NCBI RefSeq assembly: GCF_003597395.2
Contig: NC_133770.1
Location: forward strand, 200,729,259 to 200,793,258
Length of the DNA: 64,000 nucleotides
From: Chelonoidis abingdonii
Lineage: Eukaryota > Chordata > Testudines > Testudinidae
Direction of reading: 5' to 3'
Position numbers and translations under genes: made by a program. Of this stretch, positions 37,187 to 47,806 are shown piece by piece (position 1 is the first letter of the stretch; every line of letters begins with the position of its first letter). The notes below the pieces were generated by a model. The model worked only from the letters and a program-made list of their open reading frames with translations. It did not search any database and was not told the DNA's origin.

Positions 37187-38820
37187 ATGCCTGGCTCTCC
37201 CGGCTTCAAGCAGTGCTCAGCCTGTCGTCGGCCGATGCCAACGGGAGACCCCCACGATCGTTGCCTAAGGTGCCTGGGGAATCCCATCTGACGGACAAGT
37301 GCCGAATCTGCAAGTCCTTCAAAGCGAGGACAAAGAAGGAGCGGGACTCCCGTTTGAAACAGCTCCTTATGGAGGCCGCCCTGACCCCGGCGGTCCCGGC
37401 ACTGACCGCACTGCAGCCCGCACCGAGAAGAACTTCGTCTTCGGCACTGGAGACAAGCGGTACCGCCTCAACACCGCGGCACCACAAGTCTCCAACTCAG
37501 AAGCCAGCCCGGCAGCGCTCGCTTTCGCCTAGGACGAAGAAAGCGACGGCTCCTGCGGTCGCGACTCCAGCACCGCAGTCCGAGCCTCGGAAACCATGCC
37601 GGCAGGCACCGCCATCTGCCCCGGCACCGGTGATCCCCGCACTGTCGACTCCGGCCAGGCAAGAGCCGTCGAGTCCGGTGCTTGATAGCTCCCCGGCACG
37701 TACCGTGGTCGAGCTGACGGTTCCCACTACGCCGGAAACCTTTGCAACGGCGAGGGACCTGATCACGTTGACTGAGCCTTCCCTGCCTCAGCCCCCGGCA
37801 CCGCCGATGCGGGCACTTCCATCGCTGGGAAAGCCAGCTATGCTCCAGCCACCATCTCTTGGAGCAGCGGACAGGCACCGGTCCCGGTCGAGATCTCGGC
37901 ACCGATCCCGCTCACGCCGTCGGTCGCCTTCTCGACGCCGCTTGCAGTCCCGGCACCGATCCTACTCTCGGCGTCGGTCGTACTCGCGGCACAGGTCTAG
38001 ATCCCGATCAATGGACCGATGCTCGACGCGTCGCTCTACCTCTAGGCACCGCTCCCGATGAAGTCCATCATTCCGTCGGCGCACTCGATCCCGGTCGACC
38101 TCCCGGCACCGTGCTGGTCGTAGGTCCCGCTCCCGATCTCGGCACCAGTTCGACTCCCGGCACCGTTCTCCCGCACCGCCTGGCACCTGGCACCGGTCAT
38201 ACGGCCTGTCCGCCCTGCCTTGGCCGTCGAGACACCCTTCAGGTTCCTCGCGGCCAGACAGCGCGCTCTATGGAGATGTGGACCAAGGTCTGGAACAGCC
38301 CCAGCACTGGTCCTTCTGGACGCCTTGGGCATACCATCAAGCCCAAGGCGATCCCTGCCCGACGTCGAGATCTACAATTACCACCCGTCGGGTAACAGAG
38401 GCAACTATCAGTGCCCCTCCTCCGGAGACCGATATTGCCGAGTCCCAGGACCCAGAGGCCGCCCCGGAATCGAGCCACCCTCTGGAACAGCAGCCTTCGG
38501 ATGAGCCCCCGATCCCCGGTCTCTCCTCCTCCTCCTCACCAGATGAGGCAGTGGCGGGCACTTCGACCTCTGGCCCGCCCCCCATCGACCTTCGGGCTCA
38601 CCAGGACCTGTTCCACAGAGTGGCGTTGAGCATCAACCTCCAGACAGAGGAGGTTCCAGAGGTTGAGGATCCTGTGGTGGACATTCTCTCGTCTGATGCA
38701 CCGACGAGAGTCGCCTTACCTTTCATCCGCTCAATTCAATCCAGGGTGGATTCTATTTGGCGTCTCGGCATCTATCCTCCGACGGCCAGAGACGTGAGAG
38801 GAAAGTACATGGTCCTCTAA
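37187..38820 (+). pseudogene. DIRS-D gag-like gene with SR-type arginine/serine repeats
   Basis: ATG at 37187: MPGSPGFKQCSACRRPMPTG then a Cys/His cluster (CLRCLG..., later CRICKSF). A one-base deletion near 37275 shifts the frame to that of 37213-38061. That frame ends in a run of RSRSRHRSRSRRRS units (37880-38060), then a shift leads to the part at 38278-38820 (SSSSPDEAVAGTSTSGPPPI, VVDILSSDAPTRVALPF). The last block matches [15 protein letters not shown] of DIRS-A. The Arg/Ser repeat would give RNA or DNA binding; it is unlike DIRS-C gag, where it is not seen. Confidence 0.75.
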
Positions 38821-39699
38821 AGGGGTACGCCTCTTAAACCCTCCTCCTCCATCCTCTTGTCGTCCATCGTAACGAGAGGAGCGTATGGCCAGCCAGCCCC
38901 CCCCAAATCGCGGAGGTAACGTATGGACTGTGCGGTCCGTAAGGTATTACTCCAAGGGGTCTTCAGTTAGTGGGGCAAACCAGCAAGCACGGCTAGGCAG
39001 GTACAACTTTAATTACCTGGCAGTCCATTGGAAAAGTTTGTAGCTGATCCCGAGGATCCCGTCCGAGTTCAAAGGCCTCTTAGAAGAAGGGGATAAAAAG
39101 ATACTAGAATTCCTTACAGCTGCACTCGATGCCGGCGGACTCAGCGGCAAACATCGGTCGGAGTCACCATGAGACGGATTTCGTGGTGGCAATCTCGGTT
39201 ACCCTCGGACTGCAACATACAATCCAAACTTCCCGATTTAGGGCAGGCTCTTCTTCAGAGAAGACGGACCAAGCTGCAAAGCCTAAGGACATCGCTAATA
39301 ATGCGCATCCCTTGGCATGCACACTCACAAACCAGCGAGGTCCTTCGGCCGCAACTCAGTCTTACCCCCACCACGCCGCGCAGTACTTCAACAGAAGGCG
39401 GGGACGAGTGAACCGAATGCGCCAATCAGGTTCCCAAGGGGCAAAATAACGTGCCGCCAAACACCGCGCAGTGGACCGAAACAAACATTGAAGGTTGCGC
39501 CAGAGAGCAGAGCACAGTCCTCCCGGATCTTTTCTTTTCATCAACCACCTTCTCCTTTCCTCCCGGCGTGTCAAAAACTTCAGTCGATGGGTTCTGCACG
39601 GTGGAGTTTGGCTAATCTACAGTTGTTTCGCCTCACCTCCACCACCTCGCCGTCCCTCTTCGACCCCTCTCACGAGCATCTCCTTACAGGAGGTCCCAC

Positions 39700-40420
39700 G
39701 CTCTCGACGAGCAATAGAAGAGGTGCAGCAGGACCGCATAGAGGATGTTACTCACTATTTTTTAATCCCAAGTCGAAAGAGGTCTACCGACCCATCGACC
39801 TCGCGACTCAACGCCTTCGTAAGGAAGTTAAGATTCCGATGTGTCCTCTGGGGTTATCGTCCCGTCCCTGGATCCGGAGACTGGTTCGCTGCTCTCGACA
39901 TGAGGACGACTAATTTAATGTTCGATCTACCACCTCACAACGTTTTCTCCGCTTTGTGGCGCGGACGTCCACTTCAATTCACGGTCCTACCCTTCGCCTG
40001 TCCTCTTGCCCATGGTCTTTACGAAAGATATGGCAGTAGTGGCGCTTTCTCCGTCGCCAAGGCATATATGTCTTCCCTACCTAACGACTGGCTTGTTCAC
40101 GCGTCCTCCAGAGCTCAGGTGCACGCACTAACCAGTTATCAGGAACTAATCGAACTCTAGGGCTCCTGTAAATTTTGACAAGTCCATCTCGTTCCAACTC
40201 AGAGGATAGAATTCATCGGGGCTGTCTTGGACCCACGGTCGCGACAGCCTCGCTTCACCCACGTCGTTTCCAGGCAATCGTCTCATCATGGAAAGCCTGC
40301 TAGCCTCCCCACGACCTCGGCAAGGTTGTGCTCACCTCCTGGCACCATGGCTGCGCCTGTACTTTATTGTCACCAAGAAGTGCCAACGCTCATCTCCCCA
40401 CTGTCAGATCTTTAGCTTCA
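39700..40420 (+). pseudogene. DIRS-D reverse transcriptase remnant
   Basis: Frames contain YFLIPSRKRSTDPSTSRLNA, GDWFAALDMRTTNLMFDLPP and LQFTVLPFACPLAHGLYERY, corresponding to GDWYAILDLKDAYFHI and YQFMVLPFGLLTAPQVF of DIRS-C. Small deletions have removed the catalytic Asp context in DAYFHI (here TTNLMFDL). Confidence 0.65.
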
Positions 40421-40559
40421 CGTCCTTACGCCGCAAGGGACAGCGGGACATTGTTGTCAACTCACAAAGGACAGTCTTCACTCCGTCAGTGTGGCAAAAC
40501 CCCTCCCTGTTGTGCGCAGGGCTTGCCTTCCACCCCAGTGCAGCGTCCTTTCATTAACA

Positions 40560-40870
40560 ACTGGACGATCCTCTCTGGAGCTGGGAGCTCACATGGGGTC
40601 ATCGTCGGACAAAGGGCCCTCTGGTACGTCGGAAACTGTCGCTGACATAAACATCAGGGAGCTGCGACGTCCGCCTTTGCCTGCCAGCCTTCTCCTCACC
40701 TGCAAGGCCCTGTGTCGTTAGTGCCACGGAAAGCCACTCGATGTCACTTATAAACAAGCAGGAGAGAACCCGCCTCTCCCTCTTTTTCAAGAGAGCCGAT
40801 CACAATTGGGATTTGTATAACCCACAATATGGATCTGATGCCTCCTTTCTTCCGGAGTCCAGAACTGTTG
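40560..40870 (+). pseudogene. DIRS-D RNase H remnant
   Basis: Scrambled frames show a match to ELGAHMG, then INIRELR at 40650-40670 and INKQERTRLSLFFKRADHNW at 40750-40810, the counterpart of NKQGGASSSSLCQEALQLW in DIRS-C. The intervening Asp block is missing. Confidence 0.45.
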
Positions 40871-41369
40871 CGACCACCTCAGCAGTCCTTTCAGCCCACA
40901 AGGTCCCTTCGTCCGACTAGTCCATTCTCTCTCGGAGGTGGGGTCTTCCAAAATCGATTCTCGCCTCCCGTAACCGGAAGTGCCCCAGGTTTCTGCTCCT
41001 TCCGCGGTCGTTGCCCGCGGCTCACTCATGGACGCATTCCTCCTATCCTGTCGGACCAACTCCTATATGCCTTCCCACCTTGCCCGCTGGTGCACAGGGT
41101 CCTGGTGAAGCTGCGCAGGGAGCAAAGGTTCGGGTAATTTCATCCAGCGTGCCTCGCCAGCTTGGTACTCCACTGCGTTGGCCGTACTCCACGCTGTTGG
41201 ACCTCTCCATAGCCAGTCCAGTTCCCCTGCCGCGTCCATCAGGACTTGATATCACAAGACCACGGCAGGCTTCTCCATCCCGACCTCCGGTCCCTCCACC
41301 TGACGGCGTGTTCCTGGCTGGCTGAGCTCTGCCGGAGCTGCGCTGTTCTACCCCAGTGCAGCAGATGCT

Positions 41370-42330
41370 CCCTGGAAAGCAGGAAACCTGCAACCAGGGC
41401 TACCTACCTGGCGAAATGGAGGGGTTCTCCTGCTGGTGTCAGTCACAACGAATATCACCGACATCATGCTCCCCATCCACATGATCTTGCAGTATCTATG
41501 GCACCTTAACACAGGGCCTCGCGCTCTCATCCTTGCGCGTTCACCTAGCTGCCATTTCTTCGTTCATCGGAGAAGGCTCTTCCTCCGCCTTCTCTCACCG
41601 ATGGTCTCGAGGTTCCTCAAGGGCCTAGAGCGCCTGTACCCCCAGGTCCCGCCCCCCCTTCCCCTGGACCTCAATCTCGTCCTCTCAAAACTAATGGTCC
41701 CTCCCTTCGAACCCTTGGCAACCTGCTCTCTCCTGTATCTATCGTGGAAAGTGGCGTTCCTTTGTGGCCATTACATCGGCCAGGAGAGTCTCGGAGCTTC
41801 GCGCTCTTCGTGGCGGACCCACCGTACACGATATTTCACAAAGACAAGGTGCAGCTCCGACCGCATCCAGCCTTCCTACCCAAGGTGGTTCTCCCCCTTC
41901 CACCTTTAACCAAGACATTTCCTCCCGGTATTTTATCCTAAACCTCACGCATCCCGCAGAGAGCAGAGCTTGCATTCACTCGATGTTCGTTAGGCTAGAG
42001 CGCTGGCGTTCATACATTGACCGCACCCGCCTTTCCGAAAGACCTCCCAACTTTTTATTGCCGTTGCAGACAGGATGAAAGGTCGCCCTGTCTCGTCTCA
42101 GACAATCTCATCCTGGGTGACATCCTGCATTAAAACGTGCTACGCGTTTTAGCTCGCACCTCTCCAGGTATGAGTGACTGCACATTCCACAAGAGCACAA
42201 GCTTCCTCTATTACCTGCTTTCTAGCCCGGGTGCCTATACAAGACATATGTTGTGCAGCCGCGTGGTCGTCGGTGCACCCTCTCTGCCATTACGCCTATG
42301 GTACAACAGTCCAGGGACGATGCGGCTCTT
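41370..42330 (+). pseudogene. DIRS-D tyrosine recombinase remnant
   Basis: SRKPATRATYLAKW (41378-41420), FLKGLERLYPQV then DLNLVLSKLMVPPFEPLATC (41436-41909), MAITSARRVSELRAL (41764-41810), LSQTISSWV region near 42095, THSTRAQASS near 42178-42205, CCAAAWSSVHPLCHYAYG (42250-42300). SARR carries the first catalytic Arg and HSTR the His-x-x-Arg. The blocks lie in at least four frames. Confidence 0.75.
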
Positions 42331-42399
42331 GGCTTGGCTGTTTTGCATTCGACAGTCTCCAACTCCGACCCCACCGCCTAGGTAAGGCTTGGTGATTCA

Positions 42400-42500
42400 C
42401 CTACTTGAAATGGATATTGAGCAAGCACTCGAAGAAGAAAAGACGGTTACTCACCTTGTAACTGTTGTTCTTCGAGATGTGTTGCTCATATCCATTACCA
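42400..42500. repeat. DIRS-D internal complementary region
   Basis: CCTACTTGAAATGGATATTG and GCAAGCACTCGAAGAA complement the left terminus (36801-36836); AAGACGGTTACTCACCTTGT complements the right extension (42725-42746); then TTCTTCGAGATGTGTTGCTC continues as the inverted right repeat. The joint between the two complements lies at about 42436. Confidence 0.85.
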
Positions 42501-42748
42501 CACCCGCCCTCCTTCCCCACTGTCGGAGTAGCCGGCAAGAAGGAACTGAGGAGCGGCCGGGTCGGCAGGGGCATATATACGGCCGGTGCCGCAAAGGCGC
42601 CACGCCAGGGCGCCCTGCCGACCCGCCAGGTGTTGCTAGGGGAAAATTCTTCCGATGAACGTGCACGCAGCGCGCGCACACCTACTTGGAATGGATATGA
42701 GCAACACATCTCGAAGAACAACAGTTACAAGGTGAGTAACCGTCTTTT
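42501..42748 (+). repeat. DIRS-D right inverted terminal repeat
   Basis: GGCATATATACGGCCGGTGC, AGGTGTTGCTAGGGGAAAAT, ACCTACTTGGAATGGATATG, then AGCAACACATCTCGAAGAAC and the extension ending CCGTCTTTT. Confidence 0.85.
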
Positions 42749-43439
42749 CTGCGTGGTCTGCCTGAACTCTATTATCCCTTCTCTTTATCCAGGAGACTGG
42801 TATGCCATCCTTGACCTCAAGGATGCGTACTTCCACATATCCATATGCCCTGCTCACAGACAGTTCCTCAGGTTTGTGGTCAACCACAACCATTACCAAT
42901 TCATGGTCCTTCCCTTTGGCCTGTTGACAGCCCCCCAAGTATTCATCAAGTGCTTGTTGGTCATGGCAGCCTTCCTCCATCAAAGGCAGGTGCAGGTATA
43001 CTCATACATCGACAACTGGCTGCTTGGGGGTGCTCCAGGAATCAGGTGGACGCACAGATCCACTTTGTGAGATCTACCTTCGACAGACTTGGCTTTCTCC
43101 TTAGCGAGAGCAAGTCAACCCTAGTGCCAACTCAAAGGATAGAGTTTATCAGGGCAGTGCTGGACTCAGGTCAGGTCAGCGCTTCTCTGCTGAAGGCCCA
43201 CTTTCAAGCAAAGTCAGAGATCATACAATGCCTCAGATGTTACCCCATCACCATGGCACGGGGCTGCCTCAGGCTTCTCGGTCATATGATGTCTTGCACA
43301 TCTGTGGTTAAGCATGCCAGAATGTGCTTCAGACCTGTCCATGCTTTGCTTGCAACAGTCTGGAAATAGTGGTGACCCTTCCAGCACAGGTCATCCAGTC
43401 CCTGGGCTGGTGGCTCAACCCTCAGGACATGTACAAAGG

Positions 43440-43885
43440 AGTCCCCTTTCACAGGCCCCAGTTCTTCCTCTCCCTGGTAACAGACACGTCAGCATTGGGG
43501 TATGGCGCACAACTGGGAGGACCTTCAGACACAGGGCCTCTGGTCCTAGGATGAGCTCTGGCTCCACATCAACATCAAGGAGTTGAAGGTTGTACGACTA
43601 GCGTGCCAAACCTTTCAGGTTCACCTGTGGAGTCAGTGTGTGGGAGTTATGATGGACAACACAACTGCAATGTTTTATGTAAACAAGCAAGGTGGGGCCT
43701 CTTCCTCTTCCCTGTGTCAGGAAGCCCTCCAGCTGTGGGAGTTCTGCATAGCCCACTCCATTCACCTGGAGGCGACGTACGTCAGAGGTTCACAGAATGA
43801 GCTGGCAGAGTACTTCAGCAGATCCTTCCACAACTACAAGGGGTCCATCCGGCCAGATGTCTTTTATACCATTTTCCAGAGGTAG
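43440..43885 (+). pseudogene. DIRS-C RNase H domain
   Basis: The first carboxylate is in SLVTDTSALGYGAQLGG (frame 43324-43554). The next is in HINIKELKVVRLACQTF, the third in VMMDNTTAMFYVNKQGGASS, then NELAEYFSR at the end (frame 43583-43885). One frameshift or stop near 43553 separates the first block. The Asp-Glu-Asp arrangement fits RNase H, which removes the RNA strand during reverse transcription. Confidence 0.75.
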
Positions 43886-44289
43886 GGAACTCCCCACATC
43901 AACTCTTCACCACTTGGAGCAACAGGAAGTACCAATGGTTCTGCTCCTTTCAAAACCACAACCAGGGCTCTCTCGCGGATGCTTTTCTCCTCCCCTGGTC
44001 AGATCATCTGCTGTACGTGTTCCCACCATTTTCGCTCATGCACAAGGTCCTGCTCAAAATCTGCCAGGACCAGGCAATTGTCATAATGGTGGCACTGCCA
44101 TGGTCCCACCAGCATTGGTACACCACACTCCTGGAATGTTCGGGGATGCCCCAATCATGTAGCTGTTACTTATGGACCCAATCAGCCAAGACAGTAGTCA
44201 GCCTCATTACCCAGACCTCCAGTCTCTTCACCTCATGGCCTGGAAGCTTCATGGTTAAACTGCACAGAGCTCAGGTGCTCGGAATTGGT

Positions 44290-45290
44290 TAAGGAAGTCC
44301 TGCTTGGTAGCAGGAAGCCCTCCACTAGGGCCACCTATCTGGCCAAGTGGAAAAGGTTTGCCATCTAGTGCTCCCAGGGCCGTACTCTGCCATTGCAGGC
44401 CTCCATTCCTCTCATCTTGGAGTACCTGTTACACCTTAAGTAGCTTCTTCCATCAAGCTGCACTTGGCAGCTGTCTCTGCATTCCACCCAGGAGTGGCAG
44501 GGCACTCTGTCTTTGCCAACCCCATGGTTGACCACTTCCTCAAAGGTCTGGAAGCTCTGTACCCACAGATTAGGCAGCCAATGCCTGCGTGGGACCTCAG
44601 CCTGCTTCTTTCCAAACTGATGGGGCCCCAGTTGAACCACTGGCGACTTGTTCACTTCTGTACCTATCATGGAAGGTTGTCTTTTTAGTCACCATTACTC
44701 GGGCAAGGATGGTCTCAGAATTTAAGTCTTGCACCTCCGACCCTCCCTACGTGGTTTTCTTTAAGGACAAGGTGCAGCTTAGACCTCACCCTGCTTTCCT
44801 TCCAAAAGTTGTGTCCCAATTTCACTCCAACCAGGACATCTTTCCCTAAACCTCATGTGAGCAGCTGAGAACAAAGACTCCACTCACTGGATGTTCGACA
44901 GGCGCTCACCTTTTACATCAAGCGCACGAAGCCTTTCTGAAAATTGAACCAGCTGTTTGTGGCAGTGGCAGACCGTATGAAAGGTCTTCCAGACTCCTCA
45001 TAGAGGATCTCCTCATCGTGGATCACCTCCTGCATCCGCACCTGCTACGAATTGGCCAACGTGCCAACCCTGGCACTCATGGCACATTCCACAAGGGCAC
45101 AGGCCTCCTCGATGGCATTCCTTGCTCAGGTGCCGAATCAAGAGATCTGCAGTGTGGCAATATAGTCCTCAGTGCACACTTTTGCTGCTCACTACGTGAT
45201 TACCCAGCACGCCAAAGACGATGTGGTATTCGGCAGAGCAGTGCTCCAGTCTGTGATTCTATAACTCCGACCCCACCGCCTAGATAACAC
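44290..45290 (+). pseudogene. DIRS-C tyrosine recombinase
   Basis: Blocks in shifting frames: SRKPSTRATYLAKWKRF (44310-44360), TCSLLYLSWKVVFLVTITRA, SDPPYVVFFKDKVQLRPHPA then FLPKVVSQF (frame 44589-44849), and AHSTRAQAS near 45083-45110 with the catalytic His-x-x-Arg. The intact enzyme would integrate the circular DNA form. Multiple stops show inactivity. Confidence 0.75.
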
Positions 45291-45305
45291 TTGGGAGTTA
45301 CCCTA

Positions 45306-45395
45306 TTGGAATCGATATGAGCAAGCACTCAAATAAAAAATGGTTACTCATCTTCTTGTAACTGTTCTTCGAGATGTGTTGCTCATGTCATTCCA
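45306..45395. repeat. DIRS-C internal complementary region
   Basis: GATATGAGCAAGCACTCAAA (complement of the left terminus) is joined to GGTTACTCATCTTCTTGTAA (complement of the right terminal extension) and then the inverted right repeat. This joined-ends template is unique to DIRS-type elements. Confidence 0.75.
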
Positions 45396-45636
45396 AACCC
45401 ACCCACCTTCCCCTCTGTTGGAGTAGCCGGCAAGAAGGAATTGAGGAGGCGGCAGGTCGGCAGGGACCTATATTCACCGCCATGGAGGTGCCACTCCAGG
45501 GGGCTCCATAACTGATCTGACAGGGGAAAAACTTTCTGACAACTGTGCACGTGGCACGCGCACACACTAATTGGAATGAATATGAGCAACACATCTCGAA
45601 GAACAACAGTTACGAGAAGGTGAGTAACTGTTTTTT
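45396..45636 (+). repeat. DIRS-C right inverted terminal repeat
   Basis: Ends GAACAACAGTTACGAGAAGG then TGAGTAACTGTTTTTT, with the 30-bp extension beyond the left-repeat homology seen in DIRS elements. Confidence 0.7.
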
Positions 45637-46440
45637 TCCATGGATTTTTCAGGTTAAAGTTAGAACCTTTACTTTAAAATGTGTACAAGAGAAGTCTCTA
45701 TTGATATTGCAGTGACAGTTATGTTAACATATCAGCTCTTATGTCTGTGCAAGTGTTTGAGGCTCTTCTGTTGGAAATCAGAAAGGAAAAGTTAGAATTG
45801 CAACATTGTAAGAGACACTTCCAGAAACTGTGTTTATTATTTGTAGAGTTCTGATGCCTTACAAAAACCACAGAGACAGAGTGCTACCTTGAAGAGATTA
45901 GACTGTTAGGGAGGTCTGTGTATCCCTAAACTGCTATCATGTCATTAATATCATCATGATTTTCCTAATAAATTCTAGATACATTCAGGAACATGGGAGT
46001 TGTAAGAGTGTCACCATATAGCGGTTGGCTGAGACTCCATTGCAAGTACTTCTGAGATTCATGTCAGGGCTGCTTTGCTTCTCCCTAGGTACACATGTTT
46101 TCATGATTCCCCCAGGGAGAACTGACACACAATCATTTCAAAATGAGCAAAGAGCAGGATAAGCATGAACAAACCTCTAAAAAACACCTGAAGCAGAGAC
46201 CTGAGTCTCCATTTTTAACTGTCCTACTTCTCCTCCAGACCAGACCACAAAAGACTATAGCACTTCTGAAAACTAATCTATCTTTGCTTATTTCTGAAAT
46301 TAGATTCTGTCAATAATTATAAGACTGGCAACTTTATAACATAATAGACATTGCCATGATGCAGATAACATTGGGATAGCTCACCATCAGGACAATGGTG
46401 ATTTTCTTGAAAGGAGAAAAGAAGTCCTTTTGATCATCAA

Positions 46441-46580
46441 GGCCTGATTCTCCACTACCTTGCACATTGCATAGTCATTTATCCTGGCGAAGCTGCTGTG
46501 AAATGCTGCCATTCTGACCTAGTAGTGTTTGAATAAGTGTAAATGACTGCACAAAATGCAAAGCAGTGGGGAGTCAGGAC
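46441..46580. repeat. MITE, GGCCTGATTCTCCACT family
   Basis: The left end GGCCTGATTCTCCACTACCT pairs with the reverse of GCAGTGGGGAGTCAGGAC at the right. Internally GTCATTTATCCTGG and TGTAAATGAC also pair. Family not determined. Confidence 0.6.
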
Positions 46581-46849
46581 TACAGTCTCTAATTGATTAA
46601 GTAGATTATGTAGAAAGTCATCACGACAGTTCTAATGTATGTACTTTATGATTCCCTGAGGAACTGGAAACATTACTGCTTTCCTTCAGAATGTATTGTT
46701 TAAAGATTTTTCTGAAAAGGCAACTAATGAACAGGCACATAAAATGTTAACTGTCCCACCTTATCCGACAGAGAGAGACAAGAAGCCAAGCCTTTCACTG
46801 CCAAATTCATTAATTTTAAACATAAGGAATTTATTATGCATTTAACAAG

Positions 46850-47433
46850 TGCGGCAAATTGTCGGTATTGTTATGCTGGGTCTCGCGCTTTCTCTTCTTT
46901 GGAGAAGGTTCAGGGTGCCATTGCTTTCCTCTGAACCGGTATTTTAATTACACCATTCGTGTCCTTGAGGAGGGGAGTGGAGAGGGAGGGACCTGGGCCC
47001 GCCCTCTTCTCCAGGTCCCAACCCAGGGGCCCTGAGGTTTGTGGTGAACACTTGAACTAGCGGTTCCTTCCCTTGGGCTACTTCCCTCTCCTGCCCTTCA
47101 GCTTGTGAAGGGGCTTCTTGCCCTCCTTCTACACAAGCAAGGTGCCCCTTACCTAGGATTTCTTTTGGATTTCTCAGCCCACCACAGCACTCCTCCAAAC
47201 TTTCCTTTTGTCTCTCTTCAAAACTGTTCTCTTCTCCAACTCCTTCAAACTGCTCTCTGCTCCAACTCCCACACTGTCTGACTGAAGCAGGGGTTTTTAT
47301 CACATGACTGACTGTTGGTTCTCTAATTGGCGTCAGGTGCTCTAGTTAATCTATAGCAACCCTTCCTCCCCTTGCAGGGAATAAGGCTCCCTGCTAACAC
47401 TCTCCTGCTGCTCTCTGGCCATGCTATATCACG
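46850..47433 (-). mobile_element. Solo LTR, copy 1 (4-bp duplication CAAG)
   Basis: Starts TGCGGCAAATTGTCGGTATT and ends GCTATATCACG. CAAG repeats at 46846-46849 and 47434-47437. Shares almost its whole length with 51481-52092. On the minus strand a TATA-like motif lies within the GATAAAAACCCC region near 47300. No internal retroviral sequence flanks it. Orientation is inferred from the TATA position. Confidence 0.7.
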
Positions 47434-47806
47434 CAAGAGAGAGAAGAAAGCTGTTATATCAATGTAAAAATATACTTTTCCCAAATTTACGACGTGGATC
47501 CAATAGGCAGAGGAATAGAGTGGTAATTGTCTAGCTAACTCAAAAGCCAGTTGTATTTGGTTGATACAAAAAAAAAGTTTTTTGTCTGTGGAGGTACAGA
47601 AATTGAAAAGCTCTTCACTATTGTGCGGAAAGGATCACACATACACACTCAAGGAATAAAAGATTTCGCAGCTCAAAGGAAGACCTGCCTGGAAGATTAC
47701 GAGCATGGTGACAAATGACCTGTCTACATTCTGAACTTTTAAATTCTGCACAGACAAGAGTTCTTTATGTCTAATTGGTATCTGATATTGATGTGTCTAA
47801 CAGATA

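Larger units (their letters stand above)
36799..42748 (+). mobile_element. DIRS-D: complete DIRS retrotransposon nested in DIRS-C
   Basis: The 5.95-kb element starts TTCTTCGAGTGCTTGCTCAT directly after GAGGAAGTTGAAG of the DIRS-C RT gene and ends GGTGAGTAACCGTCTTTT before CTGCGTGGTCTGCCTG. The host gene reads on in frame across the gap with only a TTC shared by the two junctions. It has gag (37187-38820), RT (about 39700-40420), RNase H (about 40560-40870) and recombinase (41370-42330), an internal complementary region and inverted terminal repeats. GC content is much higher than in DIRS-C. Every gene has several frameshifts. Confidence 0.88.
36483..43370 (+). pseudogene. DIRS-C reverse transcriptase, split by DIRS-D
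   Basis: The left part (36610-36798) reads AVQTLLTTGAVEEVPQELWG then KAFYSCYFLIPKAKG and, after a shift, the start of M-R-K-L-K. The right part resumes at 42749 with VVCLNSIIPSLYPGDWYAIL then DLKDAYFHISICPAHRQFLR, a classical DIRS RT palm. The catalytic Y-x-D-D is changed: the sequence reads SYIDNWLL, with Asn for the second Asp. A frameshift near 43050 moves the thumb (RLGFLLSESKSTLVPTQRIE) to another frame. With the 6-kb insertion the gene is dead. Confidence 0.82.
34430..45636 (+). mobile_element. DIRS-C: full-length DIRS retrotransposon interrupted by DIRS-D
   Basis: The left terminal repeat begins TTCTTATTCAAGTGCTTGCT. Gag follows (35252-36267), then pre-RT sequence (36483-36798), the DIRS-D insertion (36799-42748), then RT, RNase H and tyrosine recombinase to 45290. 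An internal complementary region (45306-45395) and the inverted right terminal repeat (to 45636) close it. Without DIRS-D and the small insertion at 34675 it would be about 4.8 kb, near the DIRS range of 5-6 kb. DIRS elements use a tyrosine recombinase rather than an integrase and have inverted rather than direct terminal repeats. Confidence 0.85.

Noticed and set aside
37213..38061. Host SR splicing factor
   Set aside because: The Arg/Ser run is flanked by DIRS gag blocks and sits between DIRS terminal repeats; no RRM domain is present.
36799..45636. CRISPR, operons or other prokaryotic systems
   Set aside because: Spliced gene structure, LINEs, DIRS and MITEs show vertebrate DNA; no regularly spaced repeats are present.
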